The notes beneath the pieces were generated by a model. The model was not told the DNA's origin and made no database searches. It saw nothing but the letters and a program-made list of their open reading frames with translations. This document shows, piece after piece, positions 1-20,222 of a stretch of DNA of 64,000 nt (positions are counted from its first letter, which is position 1; every line of letters starts with the position of its first letter). The translations under genes were made by a program, and so were the position numbers. The DNA comes from Herbaspirillum sp. alder98 (lineage in GTDB: Bacteria > Pseudomonadota > Gammaproteobacteria > Burkholderiales > Burkholderiaceae_D), in contig NZ_JAIUCY010000002.1 of the NCBI RefSeq assembly GCF_020179755.1, forward strand, positions 310,001 through 374,000, in the 5' to 3' direction.

Positions 1-2
1 TG

Positions 3-3000
3 GCCGCGTTGCGTGCCGCCGTGATGGCGTTGTCGGCGCAGCATGAAGCACTGCGCCTGCGCTTTTCGCCAGGCGCGGACGGGGTCTGGCATCAAACCGT
101 CAAGGCCCACGCCGAGGACTGTTTCGAGGCCATCGAGGTACACACCGCTGCAGATCGCCAGGCCGCCATCGACCGCGCGCAGCGCAGCCTGGACCTGACG
201 AACGGGCCGCTGTGGCGGGTGCTGTGGCTGACCGCAGCGCAGCGCTCGTCGAGCACCGCCACGCTGGTGCTGGTGGCGCATCACCTGGTGATCGACGGCG
301 TCTCGTGGCGCATCCTGCTGGAAGACCTGCAGAGCTTGCTGGCCGGTGGCGCGCCGCCGATGCCGGGCGCCGGCTTCAGCCAGTGGGCGTTGGCGGTGGC
401 AAAGGCAACGCCACAGTTGCCGGCGGCCGAACGCAGTTACTGGCAGCGCATTGCCGCCATCGACGAGCCCGACTTGCCCTGCACGCCAGCCACTACGGTG
501 GGGCGGCGCGACGACAACACGGTGGGCAACGCCGCGCGCGAGCAGATCGAATTCGATAGCGTCACGACCGGCTTCCTGCTGGGCGATGCGCATGGCGCCT
601 ATCGCACCCGCATCAACGACCTGCTGCTGAGTGCGACCGCGCAGACGCTGTGCGAATGGGCATCGCGCGAACGTATCCTGATCGAAGTCGAAGGCCACGG
701 TCGCGAAGAGCTGCCCGGCGATGCCCAGGAGCCGCTTGACCTGAGCCGCACGGTGGGCTGGTTCACCGCGCTGTATCCGGTGCAACTGGTGGTGACCAGC
801 GGCGCCCCGGGCGACCTGATCAAGAGCATCAAGGAACAATTGCGCCAGGTGCCGCGCAACGGCCTGGGCTACGGCCTGTGGCGCAGCTTGCAGCCGGGCC
901 AGCCGGTCGCGCAGCCGCAGGTGACCTTCAATTACCTGGGGCGCTTCGAGGCGCTGTCGGCCGATGCGCAATGGCGGCTGCTGCCACGCGACAACGCCCT
1001 GGCCGATCTGGAGCGCGACCCTGCCAGCCCGCGCCGCAGCCTGCTGGAACTGAATGCGATGGTGGTCGATGGCCGGCTGCAGGTGCAATGCGTGTATTGC
1101 CGCACCCTGCACCAAAGCGCCAGCATTGCCGCGCTGCTGCAGGACTTCGCGCGCAACCTGCGCTCGCTCCTGGCGCATTGCGCCGATGTTTCCGGCGGTG
1201 CCACGCCATCGGACTTCCCGTTGGCAGGCCTGACGCAAGGCCAGCTTGACGCAGTGCTCGATAGCTTGCCGGCGGCCCGGGTCATGGACCTCTACCCGCT
1301 GTCGCCGATGCAGTCGGGCATGTTCTTCCATGCCTTGATGGCGCCCCAGGCAAGCGCCTATCTGAACCAGTTGCGGGTCAACCTGCATCGGCTGGATGCG
1401 GCGCGCTTCCAGGCCGCCTGGCAGCAGGTGGCCGCGCGCCACGATATCCTGCGCAGCGGTTTTATCGAACATGCCGAGCGCCCGCTGCAATGGGTGGCCA
1501 AGGAGTGCGCGCTGTCGCTGCACCAGCTCGACTGGCGCGGTCGCAGCGATCTCGATTCGGCGCTGGAGGCGCTGGCCGCGACCGAACATGCACGCGGCGT
1601 GGAGTTGATGTATCCGCCATTGATGCGCCTGACGCTGGTGCGCGTGAGCGAGCAGCAGCATCACCTGATCTGGACCCGCCACCACCTGCTGCTCGACGGC
1701 TGGAGCACGCAGCAGCTGATCGGCGAAGTGTTGCGGGTCTATCGCGGCGCGGCGCTGGCCACCCCCGGCTTGCGCTATCGCGACTATATCGGCTGGCTGC
1801 AGCAGCAGGACCGGGGCGCCGCCGAGGCATTCTGGCGGGCCCAGCTGCAGCCGCTGGCCGAGCCGGTGAGCCTGGTCAACAGCCTGCCGCCGGTACGCCG
1901 GCCAGCGACTGGCCAGCAGTGCTGCGCGGCCACGCTGGATTTGCTGGCGACGGCGCAGTTGCAGGCCTTTGCGCGCGATCGCCATTGCACCGTCAATACG
2001 CTGGTGCAAGCCGCATGGAGCCTGGTGCTGCAACGCTATAGCCGACAATCGACGGTGGTGTTCGGCGCCACCGTGGCCGGCCGCTCGAGCGAGCTGGAGG
2101 GGGCCGACGAATTGCTGGGCCTGTTCATCAACACCGTGCCCATCGTGGCGCAACTGCACCCGGCCATGACGGTGCAGCAGTTGCTGGATGCATTGCAGGC
2201 GACCAACCTGGCCGTGCGCGAATTCGACGCCACGCCGCTCTACGAGATCCAGTCCTGGGGCGGGCAGGGCGGCCAGGCGCTGTTCGATAGCATCCTGGTA
2301 TTCGAAAACTATCCGCTCGATCTGGCGGTGCAGGCCGAGCAGGACCGGGGCCTGCGCATGGAGGTGGTCAACAATCGGGAAGAGACGCACTACCCGATGA
2401 CGGTCGTGGCCACGCTCACGGAAACACTGCGCCTGGAGTGGCGGGTCGATACATTGGTGATCGAGCCGGCCAGCGCCGAGGCCATCCTGCAGCACATGCA
2501 GATGGTGCTCCAGCAATTGGTCGGCAACCCGGACACCAGCCTGGGCAAGCTCATGTTGCTGCCGCCGGAGCAGCAGGCGCGCATGACCGCCCTGAGCATC
2601 AACGCCGAGACCCATGGCACCGGCAATGTGCTGGCGCTGATCGAGGCGCAGGCAAGCCATTTGCCGGCGCTGCGGGTGCCGCATACCGGGCAGGCGCTCA
2701 GCTACGGCCAGCTCAACGAAGCGGCCAATGCGCTGGCGCACTGGCTGATCGCGCAGGGTGCGGGTCCCGACCAGCGCGTCGGCGTCTGCATGGAGCGCTC
2801 GCAAGAGATGGTGGTGGCATTGCTGGCGATCATGAAGGCCGGCGCGGCCTATGTGCCGATGGACCCCGACCATCCGCCGCAGCGGCTGCAGTATTTCATC
2901 GAAGACAGCCGCACCAGTTTATTGCTCACCCATGCGCCGGTGTTGCCGCATCTGCAAGCCTTGCCGGCAAGCTGCACGCTGGTCGATGTCGGCACGCTGG

Positions 3001-6000
3001 CGCTGGATGCACAAGCACGCCATAACCCGGGCCTGACGCTGCACCCCGAGCAATTGGCTTATGTCATTTATACCTCGGGTTCTACCGGGCAACCGAAGGG
3101 CGCGGCCAATCGTCACGTCAGCCTGTACAACCGACTGGCGTGGATGCAGCAGGCTTACCAGCTGGGTACGAACGATCGTGTGCTGCAAAAGACCCCGTTC
3201 GGCTTCGACGTCTCGGTGTGGGAATTCTTCTGGCCGTTGATGACCGGCGCCGAGCTGGTGATGGCGGCCCCGGGTGAACATCGCGATCCGGCGCGTCTGG
3301 CCGAATTGATCGACCGCGAAGGCATCACCACGCTGCATTTCGTGCCATCGATGCTGCAAGCCTTCGTCAATGATGGCGACGGCGTGCGCTGCGCCAGCCT
3401 GCGGCGGGTGATCTGCAGCGGCGAAGCGTTGCCGATGGAATTGCAGCAGCAGGCGCAGCGCCAGTTGCCACATGCGCAATTGATTAACCTGTACGGCCCG
3501 ACCGAAGCCGCCATCGATGTCACGCACTGGACTTGTTTGGTCAATGATACGAGCGGCAGTGTGCCGATCGGACGCCCCATCAGCGCCACCCAGGCCTTCG
3601 TGCTGGACGAATCGATGCAACTGGTGCCGCCGGGCGTGGCCGGCGAGCTGTATCTGGGCGGCATCAACCTGGCGCGCGGTTACCTGGGCAAGCCCGAACT
3701 GACCGCGCAGCGTTTCGTGGCGAATCCGTTTGCCGATGATGGACAGCGTCTGTACCGCACCGGCGATCTGGTGCGTTGGCGCGACGACGGCCAGATCATG
3801 TACCTGGGCCGGCTGGACCATCAGGTCAAGATTCGCGGCCTGCGCATCGAACTGGGCGAGATCGAAGCGGCCTTGCTGGCCCAGCCTGGGGTGCGCGAGG
3901 CGGTAGTAGTGGCGGCCGACGGCCAGACGCTGGTCGCGTATGTGTCTGGCGCAGGCATCGATGAAGCGACCGTGCGCGAGGCGCTGGGCCAGCGCCTGCC
4001 GGATTACATGGTGCCATCGGTGATCATGCAGTTGCCGAACCTGCCCTTGAGCACCAACGGCAAGATCGACCGCAAGGCCTTGCCGGCGGTGGAACGGACT
4101 AACGAACAAACCTATGCCGAGCCGCAGGGCGAGATCGAGCAGCAACTGGCCGCGATCTGGCAGGAAGTGCTGGGCATTGCCCGGGTCGGACGGGATGATA
4201 ATTTCTTTGCGTTGGGCGGTCACTCGCTCCTGGCCACCAGCGTGCTGGCGCGCTGGCGCGCGCTGCATGGCCAATCCGCGTTGAGCCTGCGCATGCTGTT
4301 TGCCACCCCCGTATTGCGGACGCTGGCCGCCGAACTGGCCGCTGCGTCGTCGCACGGTGCGCCAGTGCTGGAACTGCAGGCCGCCAGGCGCCAGCCACGC
4401 ATGCCGCTGTCGCCGATGCAGCAGCGGCTGTGGCTGGTCAACCGGCTGCAGGGTGGTTCAGCGGCGTACAACATGACTACCGCCCTGCAACTGGATGGCC
4501 AGTTGTCGGAAGCGGCGCTGCGCCACACCTTGCAGGCCTTGATCGCGCGCCACGAGATCCTGCGCACCGGCTACCACGAAGATGACGAGGGTGAACCGTT
4601 TGCCAGCATCGCGGCGGCGGGCGCAGGCGAGCTGCAGGTCATCGACCTGCGGCATCACGACGCGGCGACCCAGCAGGCCGAGCTGGAGCGCGAAAGCCAG
4701 CGCCAGGCCAGCCTGCCATTCGATCTGGGCGCGCCGCCGCTGCTGCGCGCGGTGCTGCTGCAACTGGCGCCTGGCGTGAGTGGCCAGCCGCGTCATGTGC
4801 TGCTGCTGGCCTTGCATCACATCGTCGCCGATGGCTGGTCGATCGGGCTGCTGGTCAGCGATTTCTCGACCCTCTACCGCGATATCGCCGCTGGCGCCGC
4901 CTCGACGCTGCCGCCGCCCGGCCTGCAATACATCGACTATGCCGCCTGGCAGCAGCACGGCCGACAAGCCGCACGCGAGACCGACGAACAGTTCTGGCGC
5001 CAGACCCTGGCCGGTGCATCAGGCCAGCCGGCGCTGCCGGCCGATGTGCCACGCGAGGGAGCCTGGTCGAGCGCCGGCGCACGCCTGTCGATGCAGATAC
5101 CTGCCGAACTCTCTACGCAGCTCAATGCGCTGGCGCAACGTAGTGACAGCACCCTGTTCATGCTGCTGCTGAGCAGCTTCCAGTTGCTGGTGCACCGCCT
5201 CAGCGGCCAGGACGACCTGCTGATCGGCACCGACGTGGCCGGACGCGAACACCGGGCGCTGGAACAGATGGTCGGCTTCTTCGTCAACGTGCTGCCGCTG
5301 CGCTCGCGGGTAACGCCGGCGGCGGGCTTTGCCGATCTGCTCAAGGCCACCCGCGAATCGGTGCTGGACGCCTTTGCCCATCAGGCGCTGCCGTTCGAGC
5401 GCATCGCCGACGTCGCAGGCAGCAAGCGCGACCGCCGCTGGAATCCGCTGGTGCAGTTGCTCTTCGTGCTGCAGAACATGCCCACCCATCAGTTCGACCT
5501 GCCGCAACTGCAGGTACAGCGACTGCCGGCCAGGCATGCCCACGCCAAGTTCGACATCGCCCTGTTCGTCACGCCTGAGCAGGGCGCGCTGCAGGTCGAA
5601 TGGGTCTATGCCTCGGCGTTGTTCCGGCCGGCCACCATGCAGCGCATCGCCCACGCCTGGGCCAGTCTGCTGGCGCAGATCGTGGCGCATCCGGACTGGC
5701 CGTTATCGCGATTTGACATCGCTTCCCTGAAAGAACCCCTTGCCATGCAACCTACCGCTACTGTGCCTGCCGCGCCCGCCGTTCAGCCGGGCAAGTTCGA
5801 CAAACTCAGCAAGCTCAAGGGCTTGTCCGCCGGCGCACCCAAGACGCCGGCGCCGCCGGTGCGCATGTCGCCGTTGCGACCAGGCTCGGCGTTTCCGCTG
5901 TTGATCGAAGCCACCAGCGCCGACATCGACACCGCCGCCTGGGCGCGCGACAACCAGCCGCTCATCGCCGAACTGCTGGGGCGTCATGGCGGCGTGCTGT

Positions 6001-6866
6001 TCCGCCGTTTCGGGCTCAAGACGCCGCAGGACTTCGAACGCTTCGCCGAGGCCATCGAGCCCGAACTCTATGGCAGCTACGGCGACCTGCCCAAGAAGGA
6101 GGGCGGCAACAAGACCTACCGCTCCACGCCTTATCCCGAAAAGCAGATGATCCTGTACCACAACGAAAGCGCGCACATCGAACGCTGGCCGCGCAAGCAG
6201 TGGTTCTTCTGCGAGCTGCCGTCGCCGGTGGGCGGCGCCACCCCGATCGTCGATTGCCGCGAGATGCTGCAGCGCCTGCCCATCGCGCTGCGCCGGGAGT
6301 TCGAGCAGAAGCAACTGCTTTATGTCCGCACCTTCACGCCGCGCCTCGACGTCAGCTGGCAATCGTTCTTCCAGACCGATGACCGCGCCGTGGTCGAGGC
6401 GCGCCTGGAAGCGGCCGGCACCGGCTATCGCTGGCTCGACGACGATACCCTGCAGACCAGCACCCGCTGCCCGGCCGTGATCGTCCATCCGCTCACCGGC
6501 GCCGAGGTGTTCTTCAACCAGGTGCAGTTGCACCATCCCTATTGCCTGGAGCCGGAAGTCCGGCGTGACCTGCTGTCGATGGTCGGCCCCGAGCGGCTGC
6601 CGCGCAATGTGCTGTTCGGCGATGGCAGCGTCATTCCCGACGCCACGATGGAACTGATCGGCCAGCTCTACGAACAATGCGCGGTGCGCTTCGACTGGCA
6701 GCAAGGCGACGTGGTGATGCTGGACAACATGCTGGCGGCCCATGCGCGCGACCCCTACGAGGGCCCGCGCAAGATCGTGGTGGCCATGGGGGCGATGGTC
6801 GAACGGGCCGAGGTATCGGTGCCGGCGACCGCAATGACTGACACTTCCACCGGAGCGGCATCATGA
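3..6866 (+). CDS. NRPS, 5'-truncated: E-C-A(Ser)-T-C-TauD/SyrP hydroxylase
   Basis: The gene is open at the left edge, so its start lies upstream. Domain order by residue in the visible 2287: an epimerization domain (1-420; HHLVIDGVSW near 92, RTVGWFTALYPV), a D-accepting type C domain (from 430; [18 protein letters not shown]), an A domain (875-1370; YTSGSTG near 1020), a T domain (GGHSLLA near 1405), a second C-superfamily domain (from 1465; HHIVADGWS) and a C-terminal TauD/SyrP-like dioxygenase (about 1960-2270; HNE metal motif and distal His in MLAAHARDP). The A-domain specificity residues read DVWHISLIDK, very close to known Ser codes. Fused C-terminal hydroxylases of this kind beta-hydroxylate Asp in siderophore NRPSs, so the substrate is probably the Asp on the next protein. 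The stop overlaps the next start by ATGA. Domain calls are firm; substrate and product are inference. Confidence 0.93.
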   Translation, partial: AALRAAVMALSAQHEALRLRFSPGADGVWHQTVKAHAEDCFEAIEVHTAADRQAAIDRAQRSLDLTNGPLWRVLWLTAAQRSSSTATLVLVAHHLVIDGVSWRILLEDLQSLLAGGAPPMPGAGFSQWALAVAKATPQLPAAERSYWQRIAAIDEPDLPCTPATTVGRRDDNTVGNAAREQIEFDSVTTGFLLGDAHGAYRTRINDLLLSATAQTLCEWASRERILIEVEGHGREELPGDAQEPLDLSRTVGWFTALYPVQLVVTSGAPGDLIKSIKEQLRQVPRNGLGYGLWRSLQPGQPVAQPQVTFNYLGRFEALSADAQWRLLPRDNALADLERDPASPRRSLLELNAMVVDGRLQVQCVYCRTLHQSASIAALLQDFARNLRSLLAHCADVSGGATPSDFPLAGLTQGQLDAVLDSLPAARVMDLYPLSPMQSGMFFHALMAPQASAYLNQLRVNLHRLDAARFQAAWQQVAARHDILRSGFIEHAERPLQWVAKECALSLHQLDWRGRSDLDSALEALAATEHARGVELMYPPLMRLTLVRVSEQQHHLIWTRHHLLLDGWSTQQLIGEVLRVYRGAALATPGLRYRDYIGWLQQQDRGAAEAFWRAQLQPLAEPVSLVNSLPPVRRPATGQQCCAATLDLLATAQLQAFARDRHCTVNTLVQAAWSLVLQRYSRQSTVVFGATVAGRSSELEGADELLGLFINTVPIVAQLHPAMTVQQLLDALQATNLAVREFDATPLYEIQSWGGQGGQALFDSILVFENYPLDLAVQAEQDRGLRMEVVNNREETHYPMTVVATLTETLRLEWRVDTLVIEPASAEAILQHMQMVLQQLVGNPDTSLGKLMLLPPEQQARMTALSINAETHGTGNVLALIEAQASHLPALRVPHTGQALSYGQLNEAANALAHWLIAQGAGPDQRVGVCMERSQEMVVALLAIMKAGAAYVPMDPDHPPQRLQYFIEDSRTSLLLTHAPVLPHLQALPASCTLVDVGTLALDAQARHNPGLTLHPEQLAYVIYTSGSTGQPKGAANRHVSLYNRLAWMQQAYQLGTNDRVLQKTPFGFDVSVWEFFWPLMTGAELVMAAPGEHRDPARLAELIDREGITTLHFVPSMLQAFVNDGDGVRCASLRRVICSGEALPMELQQQAQRQLPHAQLINLYGPTEAAIDVTHWTCLVNDTSGSVPIGRPISATQAFVLDESMQLVPPGVAGELYLGGINLARGYLGKPELTAQRFVANPFADDGQRLYRTGDLVRWRDDGQIMYLGRLDHQVKIRGLRIELGEIEAALLAQPGVREAVVVAADGQTLVAYVSGAGIDEATVREALGQRLPDYMVPSVIMQLPNLPLSTNGKIDRKALPAVERTNEQTYAEPQGEIEQQLAAIWQEVLGIARVGRDDNFFALGGHSLLATSVLARWRALHGQSALSLRMLFATPVLRTLAAELAAASSHGAPVLELQAARRQPRMPLSPMQQRLWLVNRLQGGSAAYNMTTALQLDGQLSEAALRHTLQALIARHEILRTGYHEDDEGEPFASIAAAGAGELQVIDLRHHDAATQQAELERESQRQASLPFDLGAPPLLRAVLLQLAPGVSGQPRHVLLLALHHIVADGWSIGLLVSDFSTLYRDIAAGAASTLPPPGLQYIDYAAWQQHGRQAARETDEQFWRQTLAGASGQPALPADVPREGAWSSAGARLSMQIPAELSTQLNALAQRSDSTLFMLLLSSFQLLVHRLSGQDDLLIGTDVAGREHRALEQMVGFFVNVLPLRSRVTPAAGFADLLKATRESVLDAFAHQALPFERIADVAGSKRDRRWNPLVQLLFVLQNMPTHQFDLPQLQVQRLPARHAHAKFDIALFVTPEQGALQVEWVYASALFRPATMQRIAHAWASLLAQIVAHPDWPLSRFDIASLKEPLAMQPTATVPAAPAVQPGKFDKLSKLKGLSAGAPKTPAPPVRMSPLRPGSAFPLLIEATSADIDTAAWARDNQPLIAELLGRHGGVLFRRFGLKTPQDFERFAEAIEPELYGSYGDLPKKEGGNKTYRSTPYPEKQMILYHNESAHIERWPRKQWFFCELPSPVGGATPIVDCREMLQRLPIALRREFEQKQLLYVRTFTPRLDVSWQSFFQTDDRAVVEARLEAAGTGYRWLDDDTLQTSTRCPAVIVHPLTGAEVFFNQVQLHHPYCLEPEVRRDLLSMVGPERLPRNVLFGDGSVIPDATMELIGQLYEQCAVRFDWQQGDVVMLDNMLAAHARDPYEGPRKIVVAMGAMVERAEVSVPATAMTDTSTGAAS
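2611..4215 (+). repeat. near-identical Ser A-T segment, copy 1
   Basis: This segment covers the A domain and the start of the T domain of the first NRPS. It matches 11494-13098 almost base for base, at a constant offset of 8883. Similarity begins abruptly at the start of the A domain (cccatggcaccggcaatgt) and ends at the T-domain core, where GGHSLLA here becomes GGDSILS in the other copy. The flanking C domains are much more divergent. It looks like recent duplication or gene conversion of an A-domain cassette. Confidence 0.9.
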
Positions 6867-9800
6867 TCCAGAGCAAGCACCTGACAGGCGACACCAGCTT
6901 CGCGCTCAGTTCCGAGCAACGCCAGCTATCGGCCGAGGCGTCGGCCCCGGTGCTGCGCCTGATATTGCGTGGCGCGCCGGACCTGCCGCGCCTGCAGCAG
7001 GCGTGGCGCGCCGTGGTGCAGCGGCATGCCATCCTGCGTCATGCCTTCGGGCCCGTCAGCGGCTATCGCGGCCTGCGCCAGCAAGTGCAGGCCGAGCCGT
7101 CATCGCTGGCGTTGCAATTGCCCCTGCATGACTGGCAGGCCGAGCCCTCGGCGCAGGAAGCCGCCTGGCAGCAGTGGCAGTCGCAATCCCCGGCCCAGGT
7201 GCAAGCCTGCCTGGGGCGCAGCGCTGAACACGAATGGCAGATGTGGCTGGCTGCACCCAAGCTGGTGGCCGACGCCCGCAGCCTGCTGCAACTGGCCGCG
7301 GATGTCCGGAGCCATTACCTGGGACTCGAACCGGAAGCCGCTTTCGATTATGCCGACTACGTGCAGTGGCGCCAGTCGCTGGATGAAGACGAAGAAGCCA
7401 TCGCCGGACAAGCCTATTGGGCCAACCAGGCCGAGCATGTGCGGCAGGCATCCGGCGTGCGCTTGAGCTATCGCCGTGAAGCCGTGGAGGAGGGCCGCCA
7501 GCGCGGCGTGCAGGCAAGCGTGCTGGGCGCGGCGCTGGCCGAGCGCTTGCAGGCCTGGTGCGGCCAGGCGCAACTGGCGCCGGCCACGGTATTGCACGCG
7601 GCCTGGCTGACATTGCTGGGCAAGCTGGGTCAGCAGGGGCAGGTGCGCAGCGCCTGGCAGCACGATTGCCGGGATGATTACGCGCCGATGGCGCAGGCGG
7701 TCGGCCTGTACGGCAAGCTGTTTCCGCTGGCGCTGGCGCCGCAGGAAAGTTTCGAGCAGGCGGTGCGCCAGTTGGCCCTGCTCGAAGAGCGCCACATCAG
7801 CGCCCAGGAATACATGAACGACGATGTCGCCGCCGCTGCCGTGGCCGAGGCCGCTACCGTCTTCGCGGTCAATACGCTGGCCCGCGCCTGGAACGATCCG
7901 GCACTGCAATGGCAGGCGTGGCCGCAGGTGAGCGCGGACCAGCGCTTCGAGCTGGGGCTGCAGGTCGACCTGGCCGACCTGGCGATCCAGCTGCATTACG
8001 ATGCCCGTCGCTATGACGAGGCGGCCATGGCCGGCCTGTTGCGCCAGTACCAGGCGTGGCTGGAGCAGGTCTTGCAGCAGGCTTCGGCGCCAATGTCGTC
8101 GCTGCATTGGGATGACCAGGCCCTGTGGCCGCAACGCCTGCCGGTGCAGGCCGGCCAGGTCGATATCGGCCAGCTCGATCTGCTGTCGCGGATTGCCCGC
8201 CACGCCGAGGCTGATCCGCAGGCGATTGCCTTGTCCAGCGCCAGCGAGCGGCTCGATTACGGCACGCTGATGGCCCGTGTGAACCAGCTGGCGCACTGGA
8301 TGATGGAGCAGGGAGTGGGGCCGCAATCGCTGGTCGGGCTGGCGCTGCGCCGCTCGCCGGACCTGGTGGTGGCGTTGCTGGCGACCTGGCGCGCGGGGGC
8401 GGCCTACGTGCCGATCGACGCCAACTGGCCGCGCGCCCGGCGTGACAACCTGCTGGCTGACGCCCGGCCGCGGCTGGTGCTGCACGATGAAGCCGGTAGC
8501 GACACCACAGGGCCGGTGCGCCATGTCGGGCTCGACGCATTGCGCTCGACCCTCGGCCAATACCCAAGCCACGCGCCGGCCGCTGCAATCGCCCTGGACG
8601 ACGTCGCCTACGTGCTCTACACCTCGGGCTCGACCGGCGTGCCCAAGGGGGTGGTCATTGAACACCGGCAACTGCTCAATTACGTGGTGGCTGCCGATCT
8701 CGGCCTGCAACTGGCGCAATGCCGCCGCTGGGGGCTGACTAGCACGGTCGCCGCCGACCTGGGCAATACGGCCCTGTTCAGTGCACTGTTGCATGGCGCC
8801 GAACTGGCCATCGCCGATGAGACCGACATGCAGGACGGCGTGCATTTTGCGGCCTTCATCGAACGGCACCGGGTCGATGCGCTCAAGATCGTGCCGTCGC
8901 ACCTGGAGGCGCTGCTCGATGTCGATGAACTGACGCTGCCGCAGACCATCGTGCTGGGCGGGGAGGCGGCTGCGCCTGCCCTGATCCGCAGAATCCGCCA
9001 GCGCCGTCCGGATGGCCGGGTATTCAACCACTACGGTCCGACCGAGACGACCGTGGGCGTGATGTGGCACGCCATCGCCGGCGACGAACCCGATGCCGGC
9101 GTGCCATTGACCGGGATCATGGCCAACTGCCGGGTGGCGATCCTCGATGCGGCCTTGCAAGCGACGCCGGTGGGCAGCATCGGGCAACTGTATATCGGCG
9201 GCGCACAGCGCTGCCGGGGCTACCTCAACCAGAACGGCAACGCAGCCTCGGCCTTCGTCACCGATCCTGCCGTTGCGGGGCGCGACTGGTATCGCAGCGG
9301 CGACCTGGCGTGCTATCTGCCGCAGGGCGGATTGCGCATCCTGGGGCGCGCCGACGACCAGGTCAAGATTCGCGGTTTCCGCATCGAGCCGGCCGAGATC
9401 GAGGCCGCCTTGCTGCAACAGCCAGGCATACGGCAGGCAGCCGTATTGGCCTCTGGCGAGGCCGCCAGCCTGACGGCCTGGGTGGTGACTGCCGATGGCG
9501 CCACGCCGGACCTGCGCGCCGCCTTGCTGGCCAGCTTGCCGGAGCCGATGGTGCCGCAGCGTTTCGTGACCCTGCCGGCCTTGCCACGCCTGGCCAACGG
9601 CAAGGTCGATCGCCGCGCGCTGTTGCTGTCGCTGCTCGAGTGGCAAGAGACCGGCGCAGGCCAGGCCCCGGTCGACGACCTGGAGTTCGTGGTGCTCGAC
9701 GCCATGACGCAATTGCTGCCGGCCAGCACCCAGCCGCTGCGGCGTGATACCGACTTCATCGCCGCCGGCGGCCATTCGCTGCTGGCCATCAAGCTGGTGG

Positions 9801-9994
9801 CCCGGCTGCGCAAGCTGTTCAGTGTCGACATCGCCCCGGCGCTGGTCTTCGACCACGCCACGCCGGCCGCACTGGCGGCGGCCTTGCGGGCGCAGGCCGC
9901 CGAGCCGGCCCAACTCGATGAACTGGCCGCGCTGCGTCGATCCCTGCTCGAGATGCCTGCCGCCGAACGCGAAGCCTTGCTGGAAAAAGCATAG
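6863..9994 (+). CDS. NRPS module loading Asp, with a catalytically degenerate N-terminal C-like domain: C*-A(Asp)-T
   Basis: This 1043-residue protein is translationally coupled to the upstream NRPS through an ATGA overlap. Residues 1-420 align with the condensation superfamily ([18 protein letters not shown], then DYADYVQW), but the HHxxxDG site is replaced by PKLVADA, so the catalytic His is gone. The A domain (about 450-930) has LYTSGSTG near 586. Its specificity residues read D-L-T (ADLGNT), K (LKIVPS), V and G (IVLGGE), H (NHYGPTE), V and G, K, giving the classic Asp code DLTKVGHVGK. A T domain follows ([10 protein letters not shown] near 970). There is no second C, E or TE domain. The degenerate domain fits the 'interface' domain proposed to dock siderophore Asp hydroxylases, here the hydroxylase fused to the preceding NRPS. 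That role is inference. Confidence 0.92.
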   Translation: MIQSKHLTGDTSFALSSEQRQLSAEASAPVLRLILRGAPDLPRLQQAWRAVVQRHAILRHAFGPVSGYRGLRQQVQAEPSSLALQLPLHDWQAEPSAQEAAWQQWQSQSPAQVQACLGRSAEHEWQMWLAAPKLVADARSLLQLAADVRSHYLGLEPEAAFDYADYVQWRQSLDEDEEAIAGQAYWANQAEHVRQASGVRLSYRREAVEEGRQRGVQASVLGAALAERLQAWCGQAQLAPATVLHAAWLTLLGKLGQQGQVRSAWQHDCRDDYAPMAQAVGLYGKLFPLALAPQESFEQAVRQLALLEERHISAQEYMNDDVAAAAVAEAATVFAVNTLARAWNDPALQWQAWPQVSADQRFELGLQVDLADLAIQLHYDARRYDEAAMAGLLRQYQAWLEQVLQQASAPMSSLHWDDQALWPQRLPVQAGQVDIGQLDLLSRIARHAEADPQAIALSSASERLDYGTLMARVNQLAHWMMEQGVGPQSLVGLALRRSPDLVVALLATWRAGAAYVPIDANWPRARRDNLLADARPRLVLHDEAGSDTTGPVRHVGLDALRSTLGQYPSHAPAAAIALDDVAYVLYTSGSTGVPKGVVIEHRQLLNYVVAADLGLQLAQCRRWGLTSTVAADLGNTALFSALLHGAELAIADETDMQDGVHFAAFIERHRVDALKIVPSHLEALLDVDELTLPQTIVLGGEAAAPALIRRIRQRRPDGRVFNHYGPTETTVGVMWHAIAGDEPDAGVPLTGIMANCRVAILDAALQATPVGSIGQLYIGGAQRCRGYLNQNGNAASAFVTDPAVAGRDWYRSGDLACYLPQGGLRILGRADDQVKIRGFRIEPAEIEAALLQQPGIRQAAVLASGEAASLTAWVVTADGATPDLRAALLASLPEPMVPQRFVTLPALPRLANGKVDRRALLLSLLEWQETGAGQAPVDDLEFVVLDAMTQLLPASTQPLRRDTDFIAAGGHSLLAIKLVARLRKLFSVDIAPALVFDHATPAALAAALRAQAAEPAQLDELAALRRSLLEMPAAEREALLEKA

Positions 9995-10031
9995 GCCTGG
10001 CCACTCGTCCTTTCCCCGAACAAAAGCAACC

Positions 10032-20123
<10,092 letters not shown>

Positions 20124-20135
20124 AGAAGTCGCTGG

Positions 20136-20155
20136 GCACCGGCGTTGGCCGGTGC
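20136..20155. terminator. hairpin between the convergent NRPS and PepSY genes, possible terminator
   Basis: A perfect 8-bp stem GCACCGGC / GCCGGTGC with a GTTG loop sits 13 bases after the NRPS stop and before the end of the opposing PepSY gene. There is no clear T-tract on either strand, so intrinsic termination is uncertain. Confidence 0.4.
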
Positions 20156-20222
20156 GACGGGAAACTTATCAATCCGTTTCCGTCGCGCTGACGAACGTCA
20201 GGGCCCAGCGTCGTTGAAGGGA

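Noticed and set aside
9744..10031. Extension of the terminal NRPS upstream to 9744
   Set aside because: The frame runs through the T domain of the preceding gene and encodes low-complexity Arg/Pro sequence; the ATG at 10032 gives a normal NRPS N-terminus.
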